From the NCBI RefSeq assembly GCF_004000805.1, contig NZ_BILY01000006.1, positions 62,001 to 126,000 on the forward strand: a DNA stretch of 64,000 nt. The letters run 5' to 3'. Every line of letters begins with the position of its first letter. The stretch's first letter is position 1. The translations under genes and the position numbers were made by a program. The notes under the pieces are model-generated. The model was not told where the DNA came from. It was given only the letters and a program-made list of their open reading frames with translations, and did not search any database. Source of the DNA: Paenibacillus glycanilyticus NBRC 16618. Lineage in GTDB: Bacteria > Bacillota > Bacilli > Paenibacillales > Paenibacillaceae. Shown piece by piece: positions 25,901 to 33,605 of this stretch.

Positions 25901-27523
25901 CAGATGCGGGTCAGCCATACCTCGTGGCTTGGTCCGTCTTCCCCGGCGCGCACGGCTTACGGAACCGACATTCAGTCGAACATCGAGACGATGCAGAAAA
26001 TGATGGGCTACCGCTATGTTATCGAGGCGGTTAAGCATTCGGACTCCGCGGCGCACGGAACATCGATTTCCTTCGAGACGGTTCTAAATAATAAAGGGGT
26101 TGCTCCGTTCTATCAGGATTGGAAGCTGGAATACAGCCTTGCCGACGCCAACGGAACAATCGTGTACAAAGAGCGGCAGAATACCGATCTGCGTACGCTT
26201 CTGCCGGGCCGACATGTGCTGGAACAGCAGTTGAATTTGCCAAGTACGCTTGCGGCAGGCAGCTACAAGCTGCTTATTGCCGTCATCGATCCGGCTACGG
26301 ATTCTCCGGGCATGGAGCTGGCAATTGACGGGAAACGTCCGGACGGAAGATACGGGGTTGGCAGTCTGACGGTAACCGGCTCGTCCGGAAGTGCGGGCAG
26401 CGGGAACGGCTCGGCGCCGGCGGCGGATGACGGCAAGGTTCAGCGCCTGAACAATCCGGTTCTCACGGACGGTAAGCTAGCTGTTACGCTGCTTACAGGC
26501 AAAGAGAAACTCGAGGTGCCTCTTCAGGCGTCGGCTCTCGCGGATAATCCGTCCATTGTTGTTTCGGACGGGAAAGTAAGCTGGGAGCTGCCGGGTTCCC
26601 TGCTGGCCAAGGCGAAGGAGCAAGCTGGAAGCGGCGCGGCTTGGCTGACGATTACGGTTAAGCCCGGCTTGGATCTGGCTTCCTATGCAGCGAAGGATAA
26701 CGTTGCGGCACAAGGGATCGGGCAGGCGGTTTCCTTTGGGCTTGCGGTAACTACGGCTACGGGGGAGAAGACGATTGATTTTGCGGCTACGCCCGTCAAA
26801 GTGTCCTTGAAGTCCGATTCGACGGATGTAAATGCCGTTAATCTTTACGGTATTCAGAATGAACGGTTAAAAGCGGCCTCTGCGAGCTTCCGTAGCGGAG
26901 TATTAACGGCGCAAATAACAGCCCCGGGGACCTATCAATGGCTGAATTACGAGAAGGTCTTCCGTGATGTCGCGGCAGGACATTGGGCGGCGGACGCCAT
27001 CGAAGCGCTGGCGGCCAAGCAAGTGATGCAGGGAGTAGACCGCGATAGGTTTGCGCCTAACCGTTCCGTTACCCGCGTAGAGCTTGCCGCCATGCTTGCA
27101 AGAATACTGGGGCTTGGGACGGTGCCGGACGGCGGAACGCAAACGCCGTTCCGGGATGTTCCGGCACAGGCTTGGTATACGGAGGAGTTGAAGGAAGTTT
27201 TGGCAGCGGGATTAATGAATGGTTACGGCGATACGTTCCGGCCGAATGCGGAAATCACCCGTGAGGAGCTGGCTGTTCTGGCGATTCGGGCGGCCGCTAA
27301 GATTTCCGGGGAAGCAGCTGCGGTAACGTCACCTAATCATGAAGACGCAAGCTATCGGGATGCGGAACAGATTAGCGATTGGGCCTCAGATAGCGTAATA
27401 AAGGCGAAGCAGCTTGGTCTATTGATCGGCGATGAGGACGGCCGGTTCCGTCCTCAGGAAGGCGTGTCGCGCGCGGAGGCTGCGGTTATTACGCTTCGAT
27501 TGATGGAAATGCTGTTGAAATAA
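22997..27523 (+). CDS. SLH-anchored surface protein with DUF4832 glycosidase-like module
   Basis: A 1508-residue exported protein. The start at 22997 gives a clean signal peptide ending near ATAAEA; an upstream start at 22919 would add 26 charged residues. Four IDG-x-x-SDW (DOMON/CBM9-like) modules fill residues ~35-675, the second and third being close tandem copies. Residues ~690-1120 match the DUF4832/DUF4874 TIM-barrel type (NNPFMGWVAW, SWRELEPVKGQFDW, GHWGEWHTW). A beta-rich stretch follows, then three SLH repeats (FRDVAAGHWAADAI, FRDVPAQAWYTEEL, YRDAEQISDWASD) that bind pyruvylated cell-wall polymer. It is divergent from the GH114-like gene and carries the same binding module, so both probably meet the same polymer at the surface. 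Confidence 0.88.
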   Translation: MGKTGKKLALTALAAMMGALPAAGLPATAAEAGSGASPLYGNFEDWNGGHTNQATANNRMESIKAVNQDGKLYVMAKGSGMNRAKTLYINADNNAATGANIAGWKDSGGIDYKIEGDAAYAYENGNWVQRGQVVLKDNDTVAEYEIDLTALPAADPAGKIKVGLLSEGSMLPELGELMVPVQPSSSGGAAQAAPPPPTNLAIDGDGAEWADVPELLRSTDGKTTVKYAVSSDALHMLIEGRIDNGEFPDLWEHLLIDVDRKPSTGNAMWAWAGTLGSEYLVQSGFLYEANGSGGWQEAATGLSYARSGTGDAKTIEWTLPLADLHAGDAKSVHVAFLSNNYAMPGPAGDPAEISLMAKPQLTVDGDPSDWAGIQPLTVTADGLTTVKTYVTDDKLFALIDGRIDNAEFPNLWEHLFLDTDKNPSTGTSSWAWAGKLGAEYLVQTAILYASNGSGGWDQTPAVFPYVSAGTGDHKVIEWSVPLSELGITDEQSIHAGFLSNSYAAPDASGDPAVIQLRSSGSSITVDGDDSDWSGVELGAAAGGSSYVLDAVQDERKLYVRVKGKNLDLRNVYYLNTDGDSATGASTGLWTEGGFDYKIDRGTLYEYNQQNGSWEEKGPVYLAVTDDAIEINVYLDQLGLDEPAPIKLGYANRGMLQLPMGGSAPLTVDNTARTQETAGVFYPRQSFELLNNPFMGWVAWAKDSSKADGTPYPQQHSLVYAGISWRELEPVKGQFDWAGIEQKYQFAYWASQGKRINLRIVMDTPTADPSHKDIPDWLYDELAAEGNAGTWYDTQEVGSGFSPNYNSETLLAEHERMIAKVAERYDNDPRIAFVQLGSLGHWGEWHTWPSGSGVFPKLSISDQYVQHYLDAFKHKQIGMRKPFPIASEQRTGLFNDVFGIKSSTDEWVGWTQNGWSGIGEFVDNPADAASAQAASAMPDFWKYAYSGGEFANGNPESWLTDDAVMESLRQMRVSHTSWLGPSSPARTAYGTDIQSNIETMQKMMGYRYVIEAVKHSDSAAHGTSISFETVLNNKGVAPFYQDWKLEYSLADANGTIVYKERQNTDLRTLLPGRHVLEQQLNLPSTLAAGSYKLLIAVIDPATDSPGMELAIDGKRPDGRYGVGSLTVTGSSGSAGSGNGSAPAADDGKVQRLNNPVLTDGKLAVTLLTGKEKLEVPLQASALADNPSIVVSDGKVSWELPGSLLAKAKEQAGSGAAWLTITVKPGLDLASYAAKDNVAAQGIGQAVSFGLAVTTATGEKTIDFAATPVKVSLKSDSTDVNAVNLYGIQNERLKAASASFRSGVLTAQITAPGTYQWLNYEKVFRDVAAGHWAADAIEALAAKQVMQGVDRDRFAPNRSVTRVELAAMLARILGLGTVPDGGTQTPFRDVPAQAWYTEELKEVLAAGLMNGYGDTFRPNAEITREELAVLAIRAAAKISGEAAAVTSPNHEDASYRDAEQISDWASDSVIKAKQLGLLIGDEDGRFRPQEGVSRAEAAVITLRLMEMLLK
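23602..24540 (+). repeat. Tandem duplication of a binding module inside the SLH protein
   Basis: Two consecutive ~155-residue modules are recent copies. Both contain GRIDN-x-EFP-x-LWEHL, D-x-PSTG, WAWAG-x-LG-x-EYLVQ, NGSGGW, GTGD-x-K-x-IEW and FLSN-x-YA at matching positions. The approximate copies are 23602-24050 and 24082-24540. Confidence 0.85.
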
Positions 27524-27534
27524 GAGTGTGCACG

Positions 27535-27569
27535 AGAGACTGCCCGGAAATGCTGGGCAGTCTCTTTTT
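27535..27569 (+). terminator. Terminator of SLH-protein gene
   Basis: A perfect 11-bp stem (27535-27545 with 27555-27565) and T5, 12 nt after the stop. Confidence 0.9.
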
Positions 27570-27625
27570 GCCCCAAGAATGTTTGGCAGAAATTTCTTGG
27601 CGAATTTTGCTTAAAATACATTTAA

Positions 27626-27636
27626 TTTGGCGCAAA
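27626..27636. promoter_or_regulatory. LacI-type operator, distal
   Basis: TTTGGCGCAAA, the most upstream of three identical copies before the dehydrogenase/importer operon and about 190 bp before the predicted transcription start. Confidence 0.72.
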
Positions 27637-27749
27637 TACCTAAACTAAACTTGACTTATCGGTGTCATATTTCCAAATTTTGTGGAGCGATATGTTTAAA
27701 TATTTAGCAAAAAACCCGCGTTATTACTGAGAAAAACAAATAAAAAAAT

Positions 27750-27760
27750 TTTGGCGCAAA
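27750..27760. promoter_or_regulatory. LacI-type operator, proximal upstream
   Basis: TTTGGCGCAAA centred 33 bp upstream of the -35 box. This is nearly the same position as the operator before the SLH-protein promoter. Confidence 0.75.
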
Positions 27761-27787
27761 CATGTCAGGTATTTTACCCAAAAATTG

Positions 27788-27816
27788 TTGACTTGTCGTG
27801 AAGGCTGCGTTATGAT
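27788..27816 (+). promoter_or_regulatory. Sigma-A promoter of dehydrogenase/importer operon
   Basis: TTGACT (27788-27793), a 17-bp spacer and TATGAT (27811-27816). Confidence 0.82.
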
Positions 27817-27866
27817 CAGAACATGAAAACGACTACTCGCCATGAGTTGTAACGATCCGGATCATA

Positions 27867-27877
27867 TTTGGCGCAAA
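27867..27877. promoter_or_regulatory. LacI-type operator, leader
   Basis: TTTGGCGCAAA in the 5' leader, about 50 bp after the predicted transcription start and 22 bp before the ATG. This equals the operator position in the GH114-like leader. Confidence 0.75.
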
Positions 27878-27899
27878 ATTATCGATGGAGAGTGTAGAC

Positions 27900-29000
27900 A
27901 TGGAAAAACTGAGAATGGCATTTATCGGCGTGGGAGATATGGGCTCGCATCATTGCATCGGTTTTGATCTGCTGCCGGAATGCAAGGTGAATTATATTTG
28001 CGACATGAACCAGGCCAACGTGGACCGTACGCTTGCGGAGCTGAAGAACAGCAAGCCGGTTATCGTAGCCGACTATAAAGAGCTCTTACATAAAGAAGAC
28101 ATCGATGCGGTTGTCATCAGCGTGCCGAACTATTTGCACCGTGAAGTAGCGGTCGCTTTTCTCGAAGCCGGCAAGCATGTCTTTCTGGAAAAACCCGTTG
28201 CCCATACCCTTGAGGACTGCAACGCGATTATTGAGGCAGCTGAGGCAAACGACCGCATTCTGCAGATCGGCCTCGTGTACCGTTACTCCAATGTATACCG
28301 GAGAATGGCCGAGGAGCTTGAGCGGGGCCGCCTTGGCGATGTAAAGCTGATGTGGTGCAAGGAGTTCCGCGATCCGTTCCCTCCGACGGAATGGTTCTAT
28401 GACAAGAACAAATCGGGCGGCGCGCTGGTCGAGAAGGACTGCCATCACTTTGATATTTTCAACTGGATGATCGGCTCGAAGCCGGTACGGGTATTCGCAA
28501 CCGGCGGCCAACACGTAATGAAGCAGGGGCAGCCGAACCTGATTACGAACTCCTACAGCCACTATCCGGCTAAGCCAATCGAAGATGTCTCGATCGTCGA
28601 CCATGCCTGGGTAACGATTGAATACGAGAACGGAAGCAAGGCGAATCTTGGCCTCTGCATGTATCTGAAGCCTCGCAATTTGATGGGGGACGGCCTTGAG
28701 ATCGGGCTGATCGGCGAGAACGGCGGTCAGATGGTAGCGAAGAACGACAAGACGATCGACATCGTTGGCGGACAAAACTTTACCCGCGATCATCTCGATA
28801 TCGACGTTACCTCGGACTCCATCATGGGCGGACATACCGGCGGACAAACGCAGCGGATCGAATTCGTGAAAAGCGTGAAGGAAGGCAAGCAGCCTTTTGC
28901 CTCCGCTTATGTCGGCAGAGACGCGCTTCTGATTGCGCTGGCGGCGGAGAAATCCATCGTGGAAGAACGCTATGTATACGTGAACGAACTAATGAAGTAA
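27900..29000 (+). CDS. Gfo/Idh/MocA family oxidoreductase
   Basis: A 366-residue NAD(P)-dependent sugar dehydrogenase. The Rossmann fold begins MAFIGVGDMGSHH, and the EKP motif is present (VFLEKPVAH). The catalytic region EKDCHHFDIFNWM carries the usual Asp-x-x-x-His-like arrangement. The ATG at 27900 is chosen over 27885 because GGAG lies 9 nt upstream. It is the first gene of an operon with two permeases and a binding protein, so it probably oxidises or epimerises the imported sugar. Control by the TTTGGCGCAAA operators is inferred. Confidence 0.92.
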   Translation: MEKLRMAFIGVGDMGSHHCIGFDLLPECKVNYICDMNQANVDRTLAELKNSKPVIVADYKELLHKEDIDAVVISVPNYLHREVAVAFLEAGKHVFLEKPVAHTLEDCNAIIEAAEANDRILQIGLVYRYSNVYRRMAEELERGRLGDVKLMWCKEFRDPFPPTEWFYDKNKSGGALVEKDCHHFDIFNWMIGSKPVRVFATGGQHVMKQGQPNLITNSYSHYPAKPIEDVSIVDHAWVTIEYENGSKANLGLCMYLKPRNLMGDGLEIGLIGENGGQMVAKNDKTIDIVGGQNFTRDHLDIDVTSDSIMGGHTGGQTQRIEFVKSVKEGKQPFASAYVGRDALLIALAAEKSIVEERYVYVNELMK

Positions 29001-29012
29001 GGGGGTGCCCGG

Positions 29013-29906
29013 ATGAAAAGCAAGCTGAGAAGATACGACACACTTATTTTCTTCTTATTTATTTCCCCTTGGATAATCGGATTCTCGCTCTTTTTCCTTG
29101 TTCCTTTCGGTACTTCCGTGTTTTACGCGTTTACCGATGCCCGCCTGCCGGGCGCGGCGAACTATAACTTCGTCGGGTTATCGAACTTCGTGGACATGTT
29201 CAATAATCCGATCTTCAGCAAAAGCTTGGGGAACACGGCCTACTTCGTCATCATTGGCGTTCCGATCGTAACGGCGGGCATGCTGCTGCTGGCCTTGCTG
29301 CTCAATATGAACGTCAAAGGCATCGCCCTTTACCGGACCTTTTATTACCTGCCGACGCTGGTGCCGATCGTGGCGACCGTCATCATCTGGCGCCTGGTCT
29401 TCAACTCGGAATTCGGCATTCTGAACGCGGGGTTGTCCGTGTTTGGGATCGGCAAGATCGACTGGATGGGCAGTGAAGGCTTGATCAAGCCGGTTATTAT
29501 CCTGCTGCAGGTATGGATTTCGGGGAGCGGGGTTCTTATCTTCCTGGCCGCTCTCAAGAACGTGCCGAAGCATCTGTATGAAGCGGTTCTCATCGATGGG
29601 GCTAACAAGGTTCAATCGTTCTTCCGCGTGACGCTTCCGATGATCAGTCCTTCCATTTTGTTTGTTGTCATTATCCAGACGATGTACAACTTTCAGATGT
29701 TTACGGAAGCGCTGCTACTGACGAAGGGCGGGCCCAATTACGCGGCGTACACCTTTGTCTATAACATCTACAAATCGGCGTTTACGGATTTGAAATTCAG
29801 CATGGCGATGACGCAGTCCATCTTCCTGTTCGCGCTGATCTCGCTGGTTACGTTTGTTCTGATGAAGCTGTCGAAGCGGTTTGTCTATTATGAAGGCGAG
29901 AAATAG
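29013..29906 (+). CDS. Sugar ABC transporter permease, UgpA type
   Basis: A 297-residue CUT1-family permease (COG1175) with six predicted transmembrane helices. The EAA loop reads LYEAVLIDGANKVQSFFRVTLP, and the gene ends with an LSKRFVYYEGEK tail. AAGGGGG lies 8 nt before the ATG, and it begins 12 nt after the dehydrogenase stop. It pairs with the permease at 29921 and the binding protein at 30841. No ATPase is encoded nearby. Confidence 0.94.
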   Translation: MKSKLRRYDTLIFFLFISPWIIGFSLFFLVPFGTSVFYAFTDARLPGAANYNFVGLSNFVDMFNNPIFSKSLGNTAYFVIIGVPIVTAGMLLLALLLNMNVKGIALYRTFYYLPTLVPIVATVIIWRLVFNSEFGILNAGLSVFGIGKIDWMGSEGLIKPVIILLQVWISGSGVLIFLAALKNVPKHLYEAVLIDGANKVQSFFRVTLPMISPSILFVVIIQTMYNFQMFTEALLLTKGGPNYAAYTFVYNIYKSAFTDLKFSMAMTQSIFLFALISLVTFVLMKLSKRFVYYEGEK

Positions 29907-29920
29907 AAGGGGGATACAAG

Positions 29921-30760
29921 ATGACTACGTCTAACAGACGCGTGATGAAGCAAACCGGCAAATACGCGCTTCTGACAGCCGCGCTGGTGCTGTTCGCGGG
30001 ACCGCTCGTATGGATGCTGTCGACGATGCTCAAGACAAAAGCCGAAACGTACAAGGTTCCTCCGACGTTGCTGCCGGAATCGCTCAACTTCGAAGCGTTC
30101 AACAGGCTGTTTGATGTACAGCCGCTGATGTGGAGGTGGATCCAGAACTCCTTCGCCATCTCCGCGCTTGTGGTGCTTGGCGCGGTATTGTCCAGCTCGA
30201 TCGTAGCTTACGGCTTCTCGCGTTTTTCAACCAAATACAAGGACCGGCTGTTCCCGATCGTCCTGATGACGCTGATGATCCCGCCGTCCATTCTGATGAT
30301 CCCGTCCTACGTGCTCTTTACGAAGCTGCACTGGGTGGATACGTGGCTGCCGCTCATCGTTCCGGCATGGCTTGGCGGCGCGTACTACATTTTCTTGTTC
30401 CGGCAATTTTTCATGACGATCCCTCAAGAGCTTGACGAAGCGACTTATCTCGACGGAGGGAACCGGTGGACCGTGTTTACGAAGGTTATCATGCCGCTGT
30501 CCAAACCGATTGTCGTCACGACCGTAATCTTTGCTTTCGTGAACTCATGGCTCGATTTCCTGGGACCATTCCTTTACATCAAGAGCAACAACATGTTTAC
30601 CCTCAGCGTTGGTCTGCAGCTGCTCATCGGCCAGACGAGTCAGGATTTCCCGGCGCTTGCCGCCGGCGCTTTTATCAGCATTGTGCCAATCGGTCTGCTG
30701 TTCCTGTTCGCGCAACGCTATATCGTTGAGGGGGTGGTGCTCACGGGTTCGAAGGGGTAA
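29921..30760 (+). CDS. Sugar ABC transporter permease, UgpE type
   Basis: A 279-residue CUT1-family permease (COG0395). The cytoplasmic EAA-type loop is DEATYLDGGNRWTVFTKVIMP, and the terminal segment YIVEGVVLTGSKG is the classic ending of this subfamily. AGAAGGGGG precedes the ATG. It lies 14 nt after the partner permease. The predicted complex imports a sugar or short oligosaccharide. Confidence 0.94.
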   Translation: MTTSNRRVMKQTGKYALLTAALVLFAGPLVWMLSTMLKTKAETYKVPPTLLPESLNFEAFNRLFDVQPLMWRWIQNSFAISALVVLGAVLSSSIVAYGFSRFSTKYKDRLFPIVLMTLMIPPSILMIPSYVLFTKLHWVDTWLPLIVPAWLGGAYYIFLFRQFFMTIPQELDEATYLDGGNRWTVFTKVIMPLSKPIVVTTVIFAFVNSWLDFLGPFLYIKSNNMFTLSVGLQLLIGQTSQDFPALAAGAFISIVPIGLLFLFAQRYIVEGVVLTGSKG

Positions 30761-30840
30761 GGACGATAGGGAGAACAACACGGGCAGGCATAAGATTTTC
30801 AATACTGCTGTTTTCAAAATAATCTAAAGGGGAACTGGAT

Positions 30841-32214
30841 ATGAAAACAAACAGAAAGTGGTTATTGGGTCTTTTTACGCTGGTATTATCCATGACGATT
30901 ATTATCTCCGGCTGCGGCAGCAGCAACAATAATGGCGGTTCGAACACGGCGGCAAACGGCGGGCAAAGCGATAACGGCAGTGCCGAGCAGACAGAGAAGC
31001 CAGCCGAGCCGGTTACGATTACGTATTCGCAATGGGGAACGGCGGAAGAGCTGCAGCGTACGCAAGAGCTTCTGGACAAATTCATGGAAGCCAATCCGAG
31101 CATTACCGTTAAGCTGGAAGGCAAGGACTGGGGCAGCTATTGGGACGGTCTGACGGCTAACGCCGCTGGCGGCACGCTTCCCGACGTATTCAAAACCAGC
31201 TACGCCTTTATTGAGAAATATGCCGAGCTTGGCATCTTCAAAGAACTGGACGGTCCGCTTGCGGACAACGGCTTCGACTTGAACAATATTGACCCAAGCC
31301 TGCTCGGTCTACATAAATACAACGGCAAGCAGGTATCGCTTCCGATCGACGCGAACGTTATCGTCTGGTACTACGACAAAGCGATCTTTGCGGATCCGAA
31401 GAAAAATCCGAAGAACGCGCCCGTTCCTTCCCTTGAACCAACATGGGATGAGATTATCGACATCGCAACCAAGCTGACGCTCGACAAGAACGGCAAGAAC
31501 CCTGGCGAAGCCGGCTTTGACGGCAACAACATCGTGCAATGGGGCATGTCCGTATCGCCTGGTTCCTCCATGGATTGGTTCCTGGAGCCGGAGCTGTGGT
31601 CCAACGGCGCGAAGCTTGTGAACGATGACGGATCGCTTGCCCTGAATACCCCTGAAGCACGTCAAGTACTGGACTTCTTTATTGACGCAACGAAGAAAAA
31701 AATCAATACAACGCCTGCGCAAATCGAAGGTCTTGGCGGCCAGGTGAACCTCGGCATTACAACCGGCAAGGTCGCGATGAACCCGGGCGGCAACTGGAAT
31801 ACAACCAACTTCAAGGAAGCTAAGGTGGATTACGGCATTACGTACCTCCCGAAATTCAAAGAAAACAAAACGGTTGTACAACCGGCCGGTATCGCGATTT
31901 CGAGCAACACGAAGCATGAAGAGGCAGCTTACAAGCTGCTGGCATGGCTGGCAGGTCCTGAAGGTCAAACCGAGCTGGCGAAGCAAGGCTACTCGATTCC
32001 GGCGAATAAAGCGGCATCCGATGCTTATATCGCAACCGCAGGCGAAGCGAATAAAATCTTCCTCGACGCGCAGCAGTTCGGCATCATCTCGCCGTTCACG
32101 GTGAAGAAGACGGATCTGGTATGGACATACGGCGAGCAATCGCTTAAGAATCCGCTTGCCGGCGACGGCGACGTGGATGCGGCCATTAAGGATCTGGAAT
32201 CCAAGCTGAAATAA
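30841..32214 (+). CDS. Sugar ABC transporter substrate-binding lipoprotein
   Basis: A 457-residue extracellular binding protein of the CUT1 family. The lipoprotein signal ends in the lipobox IISGC, followed by a Ser/Asn/Gly-rich linker of ~30 residues. The mature domain starts VTITYSQWGTAEE and holds the family-typical FKTSYAFIEKYAELG and VAMNPGGNWN segments. AAAGGGG lies 8 nt before the ATG. It comes last in the operon and is followed by a strong terminator. The ligand may be a product of the GH114-like enzyme; that is inferred from shared operators only. Confidence 0.93.
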   Translation: MKTNRKWLLGLFTLVLSMTIIISGCGSSNNNGGSNTAANGGQSDNGSAEQTEKPAEPVTITYSQWGTAEELQRTQELLDKFMEANPSITVKLEGKDWGSYWDGLTANAAGGTLPDVFKTSYAFIEKYAELGIFKELDGPLADNGFDLNNIDPSLLGLHKYNGKQVSLPIDANVIVWYYDKAIFADPKKNPKNAPVPSLEPTWDEIIDIATKLTLDKNGKNPGEAGFDGNNIVQWGMSVSPGSSMDWFLEPELWSNGAKLVNDDGSLALNTPEARQVLDFFIDATKKKINTTPAQIEGLGGQVNLGITTGKVAMNPGGNWNTTNFKEAKVDYGITYLPKFKENKTVVQPAGIAISSNTKHEEAAYKLLAWLAGPEGQTELAKQGYSIPANKAASDAYIATAGEANKIFLDAQQFGIISPFTVKKTDLVWTYGEQSLKNPLAGDGDVDAAIKDLESKLK

Positions 32215-32233
32215 GAGGGTTAAGGAAAAAGCG

Positions 32234-32271
32234 GGGGAAAGAGGCGTTTGGTCGCTTCTTTTCCCTTTTTT
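32234..32271 (+). terminator. Terminator of importer operon
   Basis: A 13-bp stem with two G-T pairs (32234-32246 with 32253-32265) and T6. Confidence 0.9.
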
Positions 32272-32305
32272 GCTTAGGCCTGAAAGCCTGAAATGACGGT
32301 GTTTC

Positions 32306-32334
32306 TTGACTATTGATGAATAGGGCTATACAAT
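32306..32334 (+). promoter_or_regulatory. Sigma-A promoter of LacI-family gene
   Basis: TTGACT (32306-32311), a 17-bp spacer and TACAAT (32329-32334). Confidence 0.8.
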
Positions 32335-32338
32335 AGAA

Positions 32339-32368
32339 TTTGCCGCAACTTTTGCGTTGTTGCCGCAA
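32339..32368. promoter_or_regulatory. Tandem LacI-type operators in front of the regulator
   Basis: Two TTGCCGCAA cores (32340-32348 and 32360-32368) lie 20 bp apart, two helical turns. The first overlaps the predicted transcription start, so binding would block the regulator's own promoter. Confidence 0.78.
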
Positions 32369-32410
32369 TTATAGAGAGCATATATTCGATATAGGAACAG
32401 AGAGGAACGT

Positions 32411-33460
32411 ATGATGGCCAAGTTGAAGGATATTGCAGAGCAGGTCGGGGTATCGATCTCGACGGTATCGCGGGTCATGAAGAATGACTCCACCCGTTCC
32501 GTCAGCGAAGAGACCCGTAAGAAAATTTGGGAAGTTGCGGAGAAGCTCGGCTACAAGGCGAACCGTGCGGAGAAGCTGGGCAAATCCGATAACAAGCTGA
32601 TGGTTCATATCGGCTGTGTCGTTGCCATTCCTCAGAACAAATATAATAATCCTTACTTCTCCGTTATTCTGGAGGGTATCGAGAAAGCATTGACGGAGTC
32701 CGGCCTGCGGCTGGATTTTGTATACAGCATCGAGAATCAGCAGGATATCCAGCAGCTGCAGTCCCTCGTGAAGGAGCACCGGATTGACGGCATGATTATT
32801 GTCGAGCGGATTGATGCGGATGCGTACCAGTGGATCAAGCAGAACGTGAAGGCTGTTGTTGGCGTGGATTTGGCGGACAGAACGATTCCGGTCGTCTGTT
32901 ACGACCGCGAAGCCGCTGCGAAGGAAGCCGTGCAGCATCTGATTAAGCAGGGACATAAGCAAATTGGCTATATTGGCGGTCCGGAGCTGAACGATCCTTT
33001 CCGTCAGGAGAAGCGATTCCTCGGCTACCAAAGCGCGATGCGCGAAGCGGGGCTGGAGCTGAACGACAATTGGATCATCGACGTGAAGTGGGATGTATCC
33101 CTCAGCTACGAGCTGACCAAGCAGGCATTTGAGAAAAAAGGCTATTCGCCAACCGCCATATTCGCGGCCAGCGATATGATGGCGATTGCGGCAATGCGCG
33201 CCGCTTCGGAGCGCGGTCTTCGCATCCCGGAGGATATTGCGGTCGCCGGCGTCGATAATATCGAAATTTCCGAGTTCACTTCGCCGCCGCTTACAACCAT
33301 TCATGTACCCAAGCTTGAGATGGGGATGTACGCGGTGAAGCTGCTGCTCGATTATTTAAATCATCAATACTCGCTGCCGGTGCGCATGACGATTCCTTAC
33401 CGGATGGTCTACCGCCGCTCTTCCGAGTCTCAGCAGCCGGCCGTCAGCAGCGTGCAATAA
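32411..33460 (+). CDS. LacI family transcriptional regulator
   Basis: A 349-residue repressor-type protein. The N-terminal helix-turn-helix is LKDIAEQVGVSISTVSRVMK with the hinge helix near residues 48-60, followed by a periplasmic-binding-protein-like sugar-sensing domain (YIGGP, FAASDMMAIAAMRA, GVDNIE). GAGAGGAA precedes the first ATG; a second ATG follows directly. Its promoter carries two TTGCCGCAA sites, and five TTTG(G/C)CGCAAA sites lie before the hydrolase, SLH-protein and importer units. It is therefore the likely regulator of all of them. Confidence 0.93.
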   Translation: MMAKLKDIAEQVGVSISTVSRVMKNDSTRSVSEETRKKIWEVAEKLGYKANRAEKLGKSDNKLMVHIGCVVAIPQNKYNNPYFSVILEGIEKALTESGLRLDFVYSIENQQDIQQLQSLVKEHRIDGMIIVERIDADAYQWIKQNVKAVVGVDLADRTIPVVCYDREAAAKEAVQHLIKQGHKQIGYIGGPELNDPFRQEKRFLGYQSAMREAGLELNDNWIIDVKWDVSLSYELTKQAFEKKGYSPTAIFAASDMMAIAAMRAASERGLRIPEDIAVAGVDNIEISEFTSPPLTTIHVPKLEMGMYAVKLLLDYLNHQYSLPVRMTIPYRMVYRRSSESQQPAVSSVQ

Positions 33461-33466
33461 AAGAGT

Positions 33467-33514
33467 AAAGGCGTCCTAAAGTCATCCTTGATGGCTTAAG
33501 GGACGCCTTTTTTT
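33467..33514. terminator. Terminator of LacI-family gene
   Basis: The stem AAAGGCGTCC/GGACGCCTTT (33467-33476 with 33501-33510) has a partly paired loop and a T7 run. Confidence 0.88.
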
Positions 33515-33605
33515 ATGCGCATGGCATTGAACTCTGCAAGTAGAACTGCGCTCCGCCAAGCAGGCTGCCGACCAACGGCCAACCGTATAGCAAACGCGGA
33601 GTTAC

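Noticed and set aside
24758-26056. 432-codon minus-strand frame opposite the SLH protein
   Set aside because: Arg/His-rich antisense shadow of a clear plus-strand gene, with no recognisable motif.
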